DNA from: Pseudoalteromonas sp. Scap06
GTDB taxonomy: Bacteria > Pseudomonadota > Gammaproteobacteria > Enterobacterales > Alteromonadaceae
Assembly: GCF_013394165.1 (NCBI RefSeq)
Contig: NZ_CP041330.1
Coordinates: 992,001-1,056,000, forward strand
Length of the DNA: 64,000 nt
Direction: 5' to 3'
Both the position numbers and the translations under genes were made by a program. Of this stretch, positions 1-8,610 are shown in pieces (positions within the stretch are counted from its first letter, which is position 1; the number at the start of each line of letters is the position of its first letter). Under the pieces are notes generated by a model. That model made no database searches. It worked only from the letters and a program-made list of their open reading frames with translations, and was not told the DNA's origin.

Positions 1-620
1 TGATCAAAGAACATTTAGATGAGTTATTTAGTTATGAAGACGTACAAAAGCTAAATGAACGGCTAAAAGAAATCTCACCTAGCTTAGCCGAAACCTTCGA
101 AAAAGCATTACCGACTAATTTACAGCTAAAAGTGATTCGTTTACTACTAAAAGAACACATAAGTATTAAAGACATAGTCACTATTGCCGGCACATTAATA
201 GACAGCGTAGAGGTAACTAAAGATCCAATTTTGCTGGTTTCAGACGTACGCTGTGCACTGCAAAAAGTATTGGTAAAACAGGTGATGGGTAATCGTGATG
301 AACTCAGTGCTTACAGCCTAGATGAAAAGCTAGAAAGCACTTTACAAAGCTCACTTGATCAAGCCATGCAGGCGGGCAAAGTAGTACTAGATAGTTTTGC
401 GGTAGATCCTAATTTACTGGGGCAATTTCAACGCACCATGCCGATGATAGTCGAAGACATGAAATCAAGAGGTGTAACACCAACATTAATTGTGGTTCCA
501 CAGCTAAGACCGCTGCTGGCACGTTATGCTAAAACTTTTACTAAAGGCAGCTTAGTCGTTCTTTCTTATAATGAAATTCCAGATACTATCCGCGTAGATA
601 TACTCGGTTCGTTAGGATAA
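1..620 (+). CDS. flhA: Flagellar export protein FlhA (lateral type), C-terminal part
   Basis: This is the 3' end of a gene that starts before the window; the frame is open from the first bases to the stop at 618-620. FlhA is the large inner-membrane component of the flagellar export gate, and its C-terminal cytoplasmic domain docks chaperone-substrate complexes. The visible ~205 residues fit that domain: the region around EDVQKLNERLKEISPSLAE, the VIRLLLKEHISIKDIVTIAG helix pair, and the late PQLRPLLARY and LSYNEIP stretches are characteristic of the FlhA family. The TTG/GTG-like starts inside (e.g. 132) are not real starts. The MotY/LafK neighbours point to a lateral-type (secondary) system; in Vibrio parahaemolyticus flhA likewise ends one lateral operon. 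Identity is confident, lateral assignment is inferred from context. Confidence 0.9.
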   Translation, partial: IKEHLDELFSYEDVQKLNERLKEISPSLAETFEKALPTNLQLKVIRLLLKEHISIKDIVTIAGTLIDSVEVTKDPILLVSDVRCALQKVLVKQVMGNRDELSAYSLDEKLESTLQSSLDQAMQAGKVVLDSFAVDPNLLGQFQRTMPMIVEDMKSRGVTPTLIVVPQLRPLLARYAKTFTKGSLVVLSYNEIPDTIRVDILGSLG

Positions 621-763
621 ATAGTTGTAAATGTAGTGTAAAATGAATTGACTATGAATTTTATAGAGTAATGTTTGCATTTAGTGATATTTAGCTATAG
701 TCTACTGTTTTTATTGTACATAATTACTAGTTTTTATGTTGGTTTAAAATAATGCATAAGTAA

Positions 764-845
764 ATTAAACGGCAAACTATGCGAAAGCATAGGACGCAAA
801 GCTCCCAGTCTAAGGCAATCGCTACGATCGTGGGGTTACATTAAC
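764..845 (+). ncRNA. c-di-GMP-I riboswitch (GEMM-I) upstream of motY
   Basis: The sequence carries the hallmark GEMM-I pattern: ACGGCAAAC, a perfect six-pair stem CTATGC/GCATAG closed by a GAAA tetraloop (776-791), then GGACGCAAAGC, GTCTAAGG, a short second hairpin and the closing GGGGTTAC (833-840). These are the conserved blocks of the c-di-GMP-I aptamer, including the GNRA tetraloop that docks in its receptor and the unpaired G before CAAAC that contacts the ligand in the known structure. It lies in the 320-nt gap between flhA and motY, about 100 nt before the motY start, so it would sit in the leader of the motY-lafK-fliEFGHIJ operon. The expression platform is not obvious and the on/off sense cannot be read. 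Confidence 0.93.
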
Positions 846-940
846 TTAGTGATATTCATTAATACTGTGTTTGTATTTGTTGTATTTCGCTATTGATTTA
901 AAAAACTTAATTGTTCTATTTAACTTTATACGGAATATAC

Positions 941-1813
941 ATGAATAGATTAACTCAGCTTATTAAATTTGCATTGCCCTGTGTTGTGTTTGTGTTGCCG
1001 CAGGGGCACGCATCAGAGCAAAATCTGGTGCAAAGCTACGAAAACTCCACCTGGTCAGTCAGTAGCAACCCGTTTGCTTGCTCTCTCAAGCAGCGCTTTG
1101 ATAATTATGCGCTACTTGAAGTGAAATCAGTACCTGCACAACAGCAACAACTTGTATTTACTTGGCTTTTACAAGATAAACCGATAAAAAGTTTGCATGT
1201 TCTCTCTCGTAAAGCCGATTGGCAGCCAGCAAATACAGTTCTCACGCCGTTAAACTTTATGTCTAAAGATATTAAAGACAATGAAATACAATTTTCTGCA
1301 GATATGACCCCATTACTTCGCGTTATTAAGCAGGGCGGTTGGTTAGACAGCATTATAAACTTTGGTGATGAACAACTTCGCCTTACCTTTACTAATACCC
1401 ATAGCGATAAAATAGTTGCAGATTATCAGCAGTGTTTAGCTAGTTTATCTCCGCTTTCTTGGGAGCAAGCACGCGACCATCAATTACAGTTTGCTAGTGG
1501 GCAGCGCACAGTAACAACGGCTAAAGATCTTAAATTTTTAAAAGATTTAGTGCGTTACATCTCTTTAGACAGCCGTGTAAGTAAAGTACTGGTTGATGGC
1601 CACACGGATAATACGGGCTCGCCGCTATCAAATCGGCTGCTTTCAAAAGAAAGAGCAGATGACGTTGCTGCCAGACTCATTGAATTTGGTTTACCAAAAG
1701 ACATGTTAGAAGTAAGAGCGCATGGTCAACGTTATCCCATTATAAAAAATTCAGAGCAGGGCGCATCGTCTAATCGCCGTGTTTTAGTTCGTCTTTTCCG
1801 ACACTCAAGTTAA
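941..1813 (+). CDS. motY: MotY-type stator/T-ring protein (lateral flagellum)
   Basis: The product is 290 residues with a signal peptide (hydrophobic core ALPCVVFVLPQGHA, probable cleavage near residue 25) and a C-terminal OmpA-type peptidoglycan-binding domain (VDGHTDNTGSPLSN...RADDVAARL, roughly residues 205-285). MotY forms the T ring around the rod and anchors stators to the wall in Vibrio-type motors. Length and order match MotY better than generic OmpA lipoproteins, and no lipobox is present. I chose ATG 941, because the upstream TTG at 911 would place ten unrelated residues before the signal peptide. It is the first gene behind the c-di-GMP riboswitch and is followed 20 nt later by lafK, as in the lateral motY-lafK operon of V. 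parahaemolyticus. A polar MotY paralogue cannot be excluded from sequence alone. Confidence 0.85.
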   Translation: MNRLTQLIKFALPCVVFVLPQGHASEQNLVQSYENSTWSVSSNPFACSLKQRFDNYALLEVKSVPAQQQQLVFTWLLQDKPIKSLHVLSRKADWQPANTVLTPLNFMSKDIKDNEIQFSADMTPLLRVIKQGGWLDSIINFGDEQLRLTFTNTHSDKIVADYQQCLASLSPLSWEQARDHQLQFASGQRTVTTAKDLKFLKDLVRYISLDSRVSKVLVDGHTDNTGSPLSNRLLSKERADDVAARLIEFGLPKDMLEVRAHGQRYPIIKNSEQGASSNRRVLVRLFRHSS

Positions 1814-1833
1814 TTGCACCGCAAAGGAATAAT

Positions 1834-3147
1834 ATGAGTCAAAGATACCTTTTATGGATCAGTGAACAACAGCCAACGTCTGAAATTCAGCAGGTTGTAT
1901 TTGCCGAAAACTTTAAGTTTCTGCATACAAACTCCATCAGCGATGCGGTTAGTCACTGCCTTACCAGTAAGCCAGAGCTTGTGTTTGTTGATGCAGATAC
2001 TCAACAGCTCGAACTGGTTGAATTAGTAAAATTACTGCGTAAGACATGCCCCACTTCGCAAATTGTGACGTTAGTCGATTCTTCACAAAGTGAAATTGCT
2101 TCAAAAACAATTAATGCCGGTGGCGCAGTTGATTATTTATTAAAACCTTTCTTTGCAGAACAGCTTAAAAAAACAATCAGAAACACTGATTCAATGAAGC
2201 ATGGGTTTGAAGATTTAATCGCTGCTTCAACTAAGTCACAGCAAGTACTTCGTTTGGCTAATCGCGCAGCTCAAACCGCCGCAGGGGTGTTGATCACCGG
2301 CGAATCGGGAACAGGTAAAGAGAAGTTAGCGCACTTTATTCATAAAGCTTCAGAGCGTAGAGATAAGCCATTTATTGCGGTTAACTGTGCCGCTATTCCT
2401 GAAAATATGCTTGAAGCCATGTTATTTGGTTTTAATAAAGGCGCGTTTACCGGCGCGGTGAATGCTCAGCCAGGTAAATTTGAGCTGGCCAATGGCGGTA
2501 CTATTTTACTTGATGAAATTACTGAGCTGCCATTGGAACTTCAAGCTAAATTACTGCGCGTATTACAAGAGCGAGAAGTTGAAAGACTCGGCAGTCATCA
2601 AAAAATAAGTTTAGACATTCGCATTATTGCCGCCTCTAACCGCGTATTGCGTGAACAAGTTGAGCAAGGCGCTTTTCGTGAAGACTTATTTTATCGATTA
2701 GATGTATTACCGCTTAGTTGGCCTGCACTTCGGGATCGTATTGATGACATCATCCCATTGGCACATCACTTTATAAAAAAATACGGCAGCTCTGAATTCC
2801 ACATTAGCAAGCAAGCCGAAGATGTGATGCTTTGTTACAACTGGCCGGGCAATGTACGAGAAATTGAAAACGTAATCCAACGAGCTTTAGTGATGGCCAG
2901 AGGCGTTGAAATTCAGGTTGAAGATTTAAATTTACCAGCATGCTCACCAGTGGCAGTCGATTTCTGTGCTTCTCAGTTAAAAGAGAATAAAAAGCAGGCG
3001 GAGTTTGATTATATATACAGTTTATTGAGTCGATTTAAAGGGCATCGCACCCAAACTGCACAGGCGCTTGGCGTAACTACCCGAGCATTAAGATACAAAA
3101 TTGCCGCTATGCGTGAATGCGGTATTGATATTGATGCAATTGCATAA
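1834..3147 (+). CDS. lafK: LafK-like sigma-54-dependent flagellar activator
   Basis: The 437 residues hold a receiver-like domain (1-115), an AAA+ sigma-54 activator domain with Walker A GESGTGKE (156-163), the sigma-54 loop GAFTGA (203-208) and Walker B ILLDE (224-228), and a Fis-type HTH near the end (HRTQTAQALGVTTRALRYKI). The receiver keeps Asp53 and Lys104 but the usual N-terminal acidic pair is absent (LLWISEQQ), so phosphorylation is doubtful, as in the FlrA/FleQ/LafK group. LafK switches on lateral flagellar promoters with RpoN. The start is supported by AAAGGAA upstream. The gene sits between motY and fliE. The Leu-Phe-Arg-Ser motif that FleQ uses for c-di-GMP before its Walker A is not visible (GFEDLIA here). 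Confidence 0.88.
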   Translation: MSQRYLLWISEQQPTSEIQQVVFAENFKFLHTNSISDAVSHCLTSKPELVFVDADTQQLELVELVKLLRKTCPTSQIVTLVDSSQSEIASKTINAGGAVDYLLKPFFAEQLKKTIRNTDSMKHGFEDLIAASTKSQQVLRLANRAAQTAAGVLITGESGTGKEKLAHFIHKASERRDKPFIAVNCAAIPENMLEAMLFGFNKGAFTGAVNAQPGKFELANGGTILLDEITELPLELQAKLLRVLQEREVERLGSHQKISLDIRIIAASNRVLREQVEQGAFREDLFYRLDVLPLSWPALRDRIDDIIPLAHHFIKKYGSSEFHISKQAEDVMLCYNWPGNVREIENVIQRALVMARGVEIQVEDLNLPACSPVAVDFCASQLKENKKQAEFDYIYSLLSRFKGHRTQTAQALGVTTRALRYKIAAMRECGIDIDAIA

Positions 3148-3164
3148 TTTGAAGGAAAAAAAGA

Positions 3165-3488
3165 ATGTCGCCAATTGAAAGTCAACAAATGATGCTGGGC
3201 AAAATGATGGACATGCAAAAAATTGCAGGTCCAGAGAGTATAGAGCCGGCTGCTATCAGTAATCAAAATGTAAATATTAGTGAAGATTTTAAGCATGTTA
3301 TTCGCTCTATCAACGCCCAACAAAATATTGCCGGTGAGATGGTTAAAGCCGTTGATACTGGTGAAAGTGAAGATGTGGTAGGCGCAATGATCGCTAGTCA
3401 AAAAGCGGGGCTTAGTTTTTCTATGCTGATGGAAATGCGCAATAAAGTGCTCAATGGCATTGATGATGTCATGCGCATGTCACTGTAG
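3165..3488 (+). CDS. fliE: Flagellar hook-basal body protein FliE (lateral)
   Basis: A 107-residue protein of the FliE family, which joins the MS ring to the proximal rod. The family signature lies in the second half: an amphipathic helix around NISEDFKHVIRSINAQQNIA, then the C-terminal VVGAMIASQKAGLSFSMLMEMRNKVL, which resembles the rod-type helix of FliE/FlgB proteins. The start has AAGGAAAAAAAGA directly upstream. It lies 17 nt after lafK and 8 nt before fliF, so all are cotranscribed. Length is normal for the family. Confidence 0.92.
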   Translation: MSPIESQQMMLGKMMDMQKIAGPESIEPAAISNQNVNISEDFKHVIRSINAQQNIAGEMVKAVDTGESEDVVGAMIASQKAGLSFSMLMEMRNKVLNGIDDVMRMSL

Positions 3489-3496
3489 AGGCTGAT

Positions 3497-5224
3497 ATGA
3501 AAGGAGAATTAGCAAAAGTACCTGAGCAAAATGAGAGTAACCTAAAAGAAAGAGTGGTTAATCTCTCAAACAAATTAAACTTCGGCAACTCAGGTGACAG
3601 AAGTGTTGCAACTATTGCATTGTTAGCCACCTTAGTGGCGGCGACCATAGTCCTTATTTTATGGACCTCGGCTAAAAACTACGTACCGCTTTACGGTAAT
3701 CAAGAAAGCTATGATAAAGCCAATATTTTAGAAATTTTAGATAAAGAACAAATCACGTTCCGCATTGATACCGACAGCGGTAATATTTTAGTGCCACAAG
3801 AAAAACTGGCTGATGCGCGAATCACGCTTGCGGCTAGAGGAATAAAAGCCTCTATGCCTGAGGGTATTGAGAATATTAGCGACAAAGTGTCTATGGGCAC
3901 TAGTCAATTTATCGAATCTATGCAATACCAGCATGCCTTAGAAGGTGAGTTGGCACGCACCATTATTAACATGCAAGGCATACGTAATGCGCGCGTGCAC
4001 TTGGCAGTCCCCAAGCGTAGCTTGTTTGTTGGTCGTACAGAGCAAAAAACCGCAGCGTCTGTGATGGTTGATTTAGCGCCAGGGCATGAGCTTAAACCAG
4101 AGCAAGTGGAAGCCATTATTGCACTGATTATTGGCAGTGTGCCTGGGCTTGATTCTCGTTCTGTGTCGGTGGTGGATCAGCGTGGTAAATTACTCAGCGG
4201 CGACTTATTTGATACCACCCCAGTAGGCAAAGAAACCGATAAAAAGCTCGCCTTTATTGAAAAAGTTGAGCGCAATATAGAGCAACGCGCCTCTATAATG
4301 TTGTTGCCAATTTTGGGTGAAGGTAATTTTAGAATTCAGGTTTCCAGTGATGTTGATTTTAGCGTGGTAGAAGAAACACGTGAAATGGTTGATCCACAAA
4401 ATGTATTAACCCAAGAGTTTATTAAATCAGATAGCACCTTAGATCAACTGGCGGCGGGCATTCCTGGCTCTTTAGCTAATGAGCCACCTGTGCCTAATGA
4501 ACAAGCTGAAGATGAAAACAACGAGCGTACTTCACAACGAAGTGAGAGTAAGCGACAGTTTGAAAATGGTCGCTCAGTGACTCACACCCAATTTGAAGTA
4601 GGCCGTATTAAAAACATGAGCTTATCAGTACTTATTAATGAGCAAGTAGCTGGAACAGCTGATGGCTGGAGCGAAGCAAAGCTCGCTTCATTAGGTGAAA
4701 TGGTAAAAAAAGCCACGGGGTTTAACGACGCACGCGGCGACCAATTTAACATCACTAGCTTTGCCTTTGTAGAGCAAAAGATTTTAGCACCGGGTGAAGG
4801 CCTTGAGTGGTGGCAAATGCCCGAGCTTAAAGAGTATGCTCGTTATATTGTGGGTACTTTAATTAGTTTATTACTGATTTTATTTGGTGTGCGTCCTTTA
4901 GTTAATCACTTGATAAAAGGTAAAAGTAGCGAAGCAAACAACGCCATGGCAACCGCTGATAATGAAGTTAAATCAGCCTCTGCAACAGAAAGACAAAGCA
5001 GTCCGCTTGATGACGCCATTAATGCTAAATCGCAAATAGAAAACTTAACCGCCAAAGAAGGCGAAAGCGAACATCAAAATATGTCGTTACCGCAAATAGG
5101 CAATGACTTTGAAGAACAAATAGCGCACATGCAGTTACTTGCTAATAAAGAAACCGAGCGTGTCACGTCGGTAATAAAATATTGGGTAGAACAAGGAGTT
5201 GAAATTGAATCAAGAAAAGCTTGA
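3497..5224 (+). CDS. fliF: Flagellar MS-ring protein FliF (lateral)
   Basis: FliF assembles the MS ring, the membrane foundation of the motor. The 575 residues show an N-terminal TM helix (IALLATLVAATIVLILW), ring-building motifs (NYVPLYGNQESYDKANILEIL; FIESMQYQHALEGELARTI; RNARVHLAVPKRSLFV), a variable linker, and a second TM segment (YARYIVGTLISLLLILFGV) before a cytoplasmic tail whose last ~40 residues should bind FliG. GAGG precedes the ATG. The 3' end overlaps the fliG reading frame by about 20 nt, which suggests translational coupling of ring and rotor proteins. Confidence 0.95.
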   Translation: MKGELAKVPEQNESNLKERVVNLSNKLNFGNSGDRSVATIALLATLVAATIVLILWTSAKNYVPLYGNQESYDKANILEILDKEQITFRIDTDSGNILVPQEKLADARITLAARGIKASMPEGIENISDKVSMGTSQFIESMQYQHALEGELARTIINMQGIRNARVHLAVPKRSLFVGRTEQKTAASVMVDLAPGHELKPEQVEAIIALIIGSVPGLDSRSVSVVDQRGKLLSGDLFDTTPVGKETDKKLAFIEKVERNIEQRASIMLLPILGEGNFRIQVSSDVDFSVVEETREMVDPQNVLTQEFIKSDSTLDQLAAGIPGSLANEPPVPNEQAEDENNERTSQRSESKRQFENGRSVTHTQFEVGRIKNMSLSVLINEQVAGTADGWSEAKLASLGEMVKKATGFNDARGDQFNITSFAFVEQKILAPGEGLEWWQMPELKEYARYIVGTLISLLLILFGVRPLVNHLIKGKSSEANNAMATADNEVKSASATERQSSPLDDAINAKSQIENLTAKEGESEHQNMSLPQIGNDFEEQIAHMQLLANKETERVTSVIKYWVEQGVEIESRKA

Positions 5225-6224
5225 TAAAGGCTCACAATTACCGGCGTTAGATCGCGCCGCTATTTTATTGCTAAGCATGGGCGAAGAAAATGCCGCCAGT
5301 GTTATTCGTAAATTAGGCCGCCGTGAAGTACAGGCTATTTCTGAGCGCATGGCTAAAATTTCAAATGTTACTCAACAGGATGTTGCAGGCACCTTGAGTG
5401 AATTTTTTGATTGTTACCGCAATGAAAGTGGTGTCAATGGCGCGTCGCGTGTGTATTTAGAGCGAGCACTTGATAAAGCCGTCGGCCGTAAGCTTGCCAA
5501 AACTATGCTTGATGATATTTATGGTGGTGCAATGAATGACGATTTACGTCGTTTAGAGTGGATCCCGCCAGAGCTTATAGTACGCTTTTTAGATCAGGAA
5601 CATGTGCAAATGCAGGCGCTGTTTTTGGCCTTTTTACCCCCAGAGCAAGCCTCAGCCATTATTGTACTGTTTCCAGAATCGAAGCATGATGATTTACTGT
5701 ACCGTATTGCCAGCCTTCGTGAAGTGAGCGAACACGTTATTGATGATGTGCGTTTAACGCTTGAATCGTGTATTGAATTTGTTGGCCGCCAAGTAGGTGC
5801 ACAAGTGAATGGTGTCGATAAAGCGGTAGAAATTATGAATCGTTACAACGGTAATAAGAGCCAAATTATCGAACTCATGAAAAAACATAACACTAACGTA
5901 GCTGATGAAATACAAGAGAAAATGTACGACTTTGATGGCTTAATTAAGCAAACAGACGAGACACTAACCTTGTTGCTTAATGACATTCCAGATGAGTTAT
6001 GGACGATGTCGTTAAAGGGTGTAAACAGTGAGTTTTTAGCGCGTGTTTTAGGTGCATTACCTAAACGTTTAGCGCAGGTGTACCAACAACAAATTGATGG
6101 TTTAAGCGCGCAACCACTGAGCAAAGTGATTGCCGCCAGAAAAGAAATTATGTCGATAGTAAGAGACATGAGCAAACAAGGTGATATTGAATATCGCTTA
6201 TTTGAAGAAGAGACCGCAGGCTAA
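5205..6224 (+). CDS. fliG: Flagellar rotor switch protein FliG (lateral)
   Basis: FliG is the rotor protein that meets the stator and sets torque and switching. The ~339 residues match the FliG N, middle and C domains: AAILLLSMGEENAASVIRKL at the start, RLEWIPPELIVRFLDQEHVQ in the middle, and a C domain ending IMSIVRDMSKQGDIEYR. The start is likely TTG at 5205, six nt after AAGGAG (5193-5198); TTG 5199 is too close to that site. The gene overlaps fliF. By eye, the torque helix reads LPKRLAQVYQQQID, so the positions equivalent to Asp288/Asp289 of Escherichia coli FliG appear to be glutamines while the Arg281 equivalent is kept. Confidence 0.93.
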   Translation: MNQEKLDKGSQLPALDRAAILLLSMGEENAASVIRKLGRREVQAISERMAKISNVTQQDVAGTLSEFFDCYRNESGVNGASRVYLERALDKAVGRKLAKTMLDDIYGGAMNDDLRRLEWIPPELIVRFLDQEHVQMQALFLAFLPPEQASAIIVLFPESKHDDLLYRIASLREVSEHVIDDVRLTLESCIEFVGRQVGAQVNGVDKAVEIMNRYNGNKSQIIELMKKHNTNVADEIQEKMYDFDGLIKQTDETLTLLLNDIPDELWTMSLKGVNSEFLARVLGALPKRLAQVYQQQIDGLSAQPLSKVIAARKEIMSIVRDMSKQGDIEYRLFEEETAG

Positions 6225-6226
6225 CT

Positions 6227-6859
6227 ATGAGTCAAGCATTTAGGTTTCCCACTTTAAATAAAAATGAGCAACATCAAACGCTGCAAGAGCGTTTAGATGC
6301 TGCTCAGCGTGTTGGTTTACAGCAGGGCTTTGAAAAAGGTCTTGCGCAGGGGGCAACCGATAAGCAAAGTGAGTTAGAGCAACAAATGGAGCAACAAATA
6401 GAGCTACGGGTTGCTGAACGTCTTGAAGCGCAAAAAACACAGCTTATTGAACGTTTTAACACTTTATTTGATAAAGCTAATAATGAGCTACTTAACTTTA
6501 ATGATGAGTTTAAACAAGACCTTGCCTTAATGATAAGTACCTTGGCTGAGCACGTTATTGACTGCGAGCTAAAAGTACGCCCCGAAATACGCGCGCAGCT
6601 TATTGAAAAAGCCATTAACTTGCTTAGCAATCGCGATGTAGTAACAAAAATTATGTTCTCAGGGGCTGATCGTCACTTTTTCGATGATGCACGTTTAGCT
6701 GAGTTTTCGGTGCCGACTTACTTTGATGAGGCTCTGATCAGTGGAGACGTTGAACTGGTGGCAGAGCAACAAACACATCGATTTTCTTTTTCAGAGCGAT
6801 TACAAAGCCTTTTGGATGAAGTGATACCTGAAATTTTAAAAGCGCAACCGCATGACTAA
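6227..6859 (+). CDS. fliH: Flagellar assembly protein FliH (lateral)
   Basis: FliH is the stator-like regulator of the export ATPase FliI. The 210 residues show the FliH layout: a low-complexity N-terminal part with a glycine-spaced segment (GLQQGFEKGLAQGA), a long Gln/Glu-rich coiled-coil region (residues ~45-75), and a conserved C-terminal domain (DLALMISTLAEHVIDCELKV...IEKAI). It starts two nt after fliG and overlaps the start of fliI by eight nt, the usual fliG-H-I arrangement. Primary sequence in this family is weakly conserved, so the call rests on position as well as composition. Confidence 0.88.
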   Translation: MSQAFRFPTLNKNEQHQTLQERLDAAQRVGLQQGFEKGLAQGATDKQSELEQQMEQQIELRVAERLEAQKTQLIERFNTLFDKANNELLNFNDEFKQDLALMISTLAEHVIDCELKVRPEIRAQLIEKAINLLSNRDVVTKIMFSGADRHFFDDARLAEFSVPTYFDEALISGDVELVAEQQTHRFSFSERLQSLLDEVIPEILKAQPHD

Positions 6860-8201
6860 CCCACTTCATACTTGCTTAAAGTCTGCGCTGAAAGCGCTAA
6901 CCCCGCCTGAATTAGTTAAAAGTTATGGCCGCTTAACGCGAGTAAATGGTTTAACGCTTACCGCTACCGGTGGGCAATTTGCTATGGGTGAAAAATACCA
7001 AGTAGAAAGTGTTGATGGTCACTGGTATGACGCTGAAGTCGTAGGCTTTAATCAAGATGAAGCCTATTTAATGCCCCTGAAAAAAATACAAAATTTATAT
7101 TCAGGTGGACGCGTTAGGCCAGTTATAAAAAACACTCATGTGGCTATTTCTGAAAAGTTATTAGGGCGTGTGCTCGATGCGCAAATGCAGCCGATTGATA
7201 ACTTAGGCCCACTTGAACAAGACAGCACAAAAAACGCCAGTAAATTGGGTAACGATTATTCTTTAACGCCGCTGGAGCGCAAAGGCGTTATCGAGCCGTT
7301 AGATGTGGGTATTCGCGCCATTAATAGCTTATTTAGTGTGGGAAAAGGCCAGCGTTTAGGGCTATTTGCAGGTTCGGGTGTAGGTAAAAGTAAGTTGCTT
7401 GGCATGATGACCCGCTTTACCTCTGCCGATGTGGTTATTGTAAGCCTTGTCGGTGAGCGTGGTTGGGAGGTAAAAGATTTTATTGAGCAAAGCCTTGGTA
7501 AAGAAGGCTTAAAAAAAGCCATTGTAATAGCATCGCCAGCAGACGATTCTCCCTTATTGCGTATTAAAGCGGCCGAGCTTAGCCATAAATTGGCGGCCTA
7601 TTTTAGAGATAAAAATTCAAATGTATTGCTGTTGATGGACTCATTAACCCGTTATGCGCAAGCACAGCGAGAAATTGGTTTATCGGTAGGTGAGCTGCCT
7701 GCATCCAAAGGATACCCGCCATCGGTATTTAGTAAATTGACTCAACTGGTCGAGAGTTCGGGTAATAGTGAAAAAAGCAAAGGCAGCATGACCGCCATTT
7801 ATACAGTATTAGCTGAAGGCGATGATCAACAAGATCCAATAGCCGATAACGCCCGAGCAATTCTTGATGGCCATATAGTATTGGATCGCACCTTAGCAGA
7901 AAAGGGGCACTATCCGGCCATTAATATTGGTTCATCGATTAGCCGAGTAATGCCAAATATAGTAAGTGATGAGCAGCTAAGCTTTTGTTATAAATTGAAA
8001 AAGCTTTATAGCCGCTATATGCAAGTGCATGAGCTTATTCCTTTAGGGGCGTATCAAGCAGGTAAAGATCCGGAACTCGATAGTGCGGTAAATTTGTACC
8101 CACAAATCGAATCATTTCTATGCCAAGGGTTGAACGAACAAGTGGATTTTTCACAGTCAATAACTCAATTAAATGCAGTGATGGGTAAACTGAATGCTTA
8201 A
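6852..8201 (+). CDS. fliI: Flagellum-specific export ATPase FliI (lateral)
   Basis: FliI is a F1-beta-like ATPase that energises delivery of export substrates. The 449 residues carry Walker A GLFAGSGVGKS, the catalytic-loop region VSLVGERGWEVKDFIE, Walker B VLLLMDSLTRYAQAQREI, and the family block GELPASKGYPPSVFSKL. Length matches FliI (~440-460). The start overlaps fliH and the end overlaps fliJ, so translation is coupled. FliI versus a virulence-type III ATPase is settled by the flagellar neighbours. Confidence 0.96.
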   Translation: MTNPLHTCLKSALKALTPPELVKSYGRLTRVNGLTLTATGGQFAMGEKYQVESVDGHWYDAEVVGFNQDEAYLMPLKKIQNLYSGGRVRPVIKNTHVAISEKLLGRVLDAQMQPIDNLGPLEQDSTKNASKLGNDYSLTPLERKGVIEPLDVGIRAINSLFSVGKGQRLGLFAGSGVGKSKLLGMMTRFTSADVVIVSLVGERGWEVKDFIEQSLGKEGLKKAIVIASPADDSPLLRIKAAELSHKLAAYFRDKNSNVLLLMDSLTRYAQAQREIGLSVGELPASKGYPPSVFSKLTQLVESSGNSEKSKGSMTAIYTVLAEGDDQQDPIADNARAILDGHIVLDRTLAEKGHYPAINIGSSISRVMPNIVSDEQLSFCYKLKKLYSRYMQVHELIPLGAYQAGKDPELDSAVNLYPQIESFLCQGLNEQVDFSQSITQLNAVMGKLNA

Positions 8202-8610
8202 TAAATTTTTAGGATTACAACAACAAAAATTAGATAAAATGCTGGCCGAGCAAACTCAGTTGCAACAAAGAAGTAACCTAGAGCAGCAACGCTTATCGCA
8301 GCTTCAGCAGCACATAAACAGTATGGATAAAAACCAGCAAATGAGCTCGGCGCTGAGCTTACAAAATTTATCAGGGATGAAGCGTATTTTGTCTGGCTTA
8401 TCGACGCAGCAACAAGCGCGTATTGATGATTCACAGCAAGATGAATTACGTCAGCAGCAAGCTTGTTTTAAGCAAATGAGCTTCACCAAAGGCATAGAAG
8501 GGATTGTGAGTAATAGGCATCGTGCTGATCAAAATAAAGCGCAGCAGCAAGAGGCTAAAACGTTAGACGAAATGATCAGCCAAGCACATAGTCGTACTCT
8601 GCATAAATAA
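8194..8610 (+). CDS. fliJ: Flagellar FliJ-like coiled-coil protein (lateral)
   Basis: A 138-residue, Gln-rich, almost wholly helical protein with no hydrophobic segment, predicted as a two-stranded coiled coil. FliJ is the central-stalk analogue of the export ATPase and a chaperone-escort factor. Assignment rests on size, composition and position right after fliI (8-nt overlap). It is the last gene of the flagellar operon; no convincing terminator lies between it and hrpB 48 nt downstream, so some read-through is possible. Confidence 0.8.
   Translation: MLNKFLGLQQQKLDKMLAEQTQLQQRSNLEQQRLSQLQQHINSMDKNQQMSSALSLQNLSGMKRILSGLSTQQQARIDDSQQDELRQQQACFKQMSFTKGIEGIVSNRHRADQNKAQQQEAKTLDEMISQAHSRTLHK

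Noticed and set aside
741..755. Possible sigma-54 promoter (GG...GC) before the flagellar riboswitch, since LafK-type systems use RpoN.
   Set aside because: The GG and GC pairs are 11 bases apart rather than 10 and the flanking TGGCAC/TTGCA bases do not match.
911..940. Longer motY start (TTG at 911).
   Set aside because: It would put ten unrelated residues before the signal peptide; ATG 941 gives a clean one.
3009..3401. Minus-strand 130-codon frame opposite lafK and fliE.
   Set aside because: It is antisense to two confident genes and has no recognisable features.
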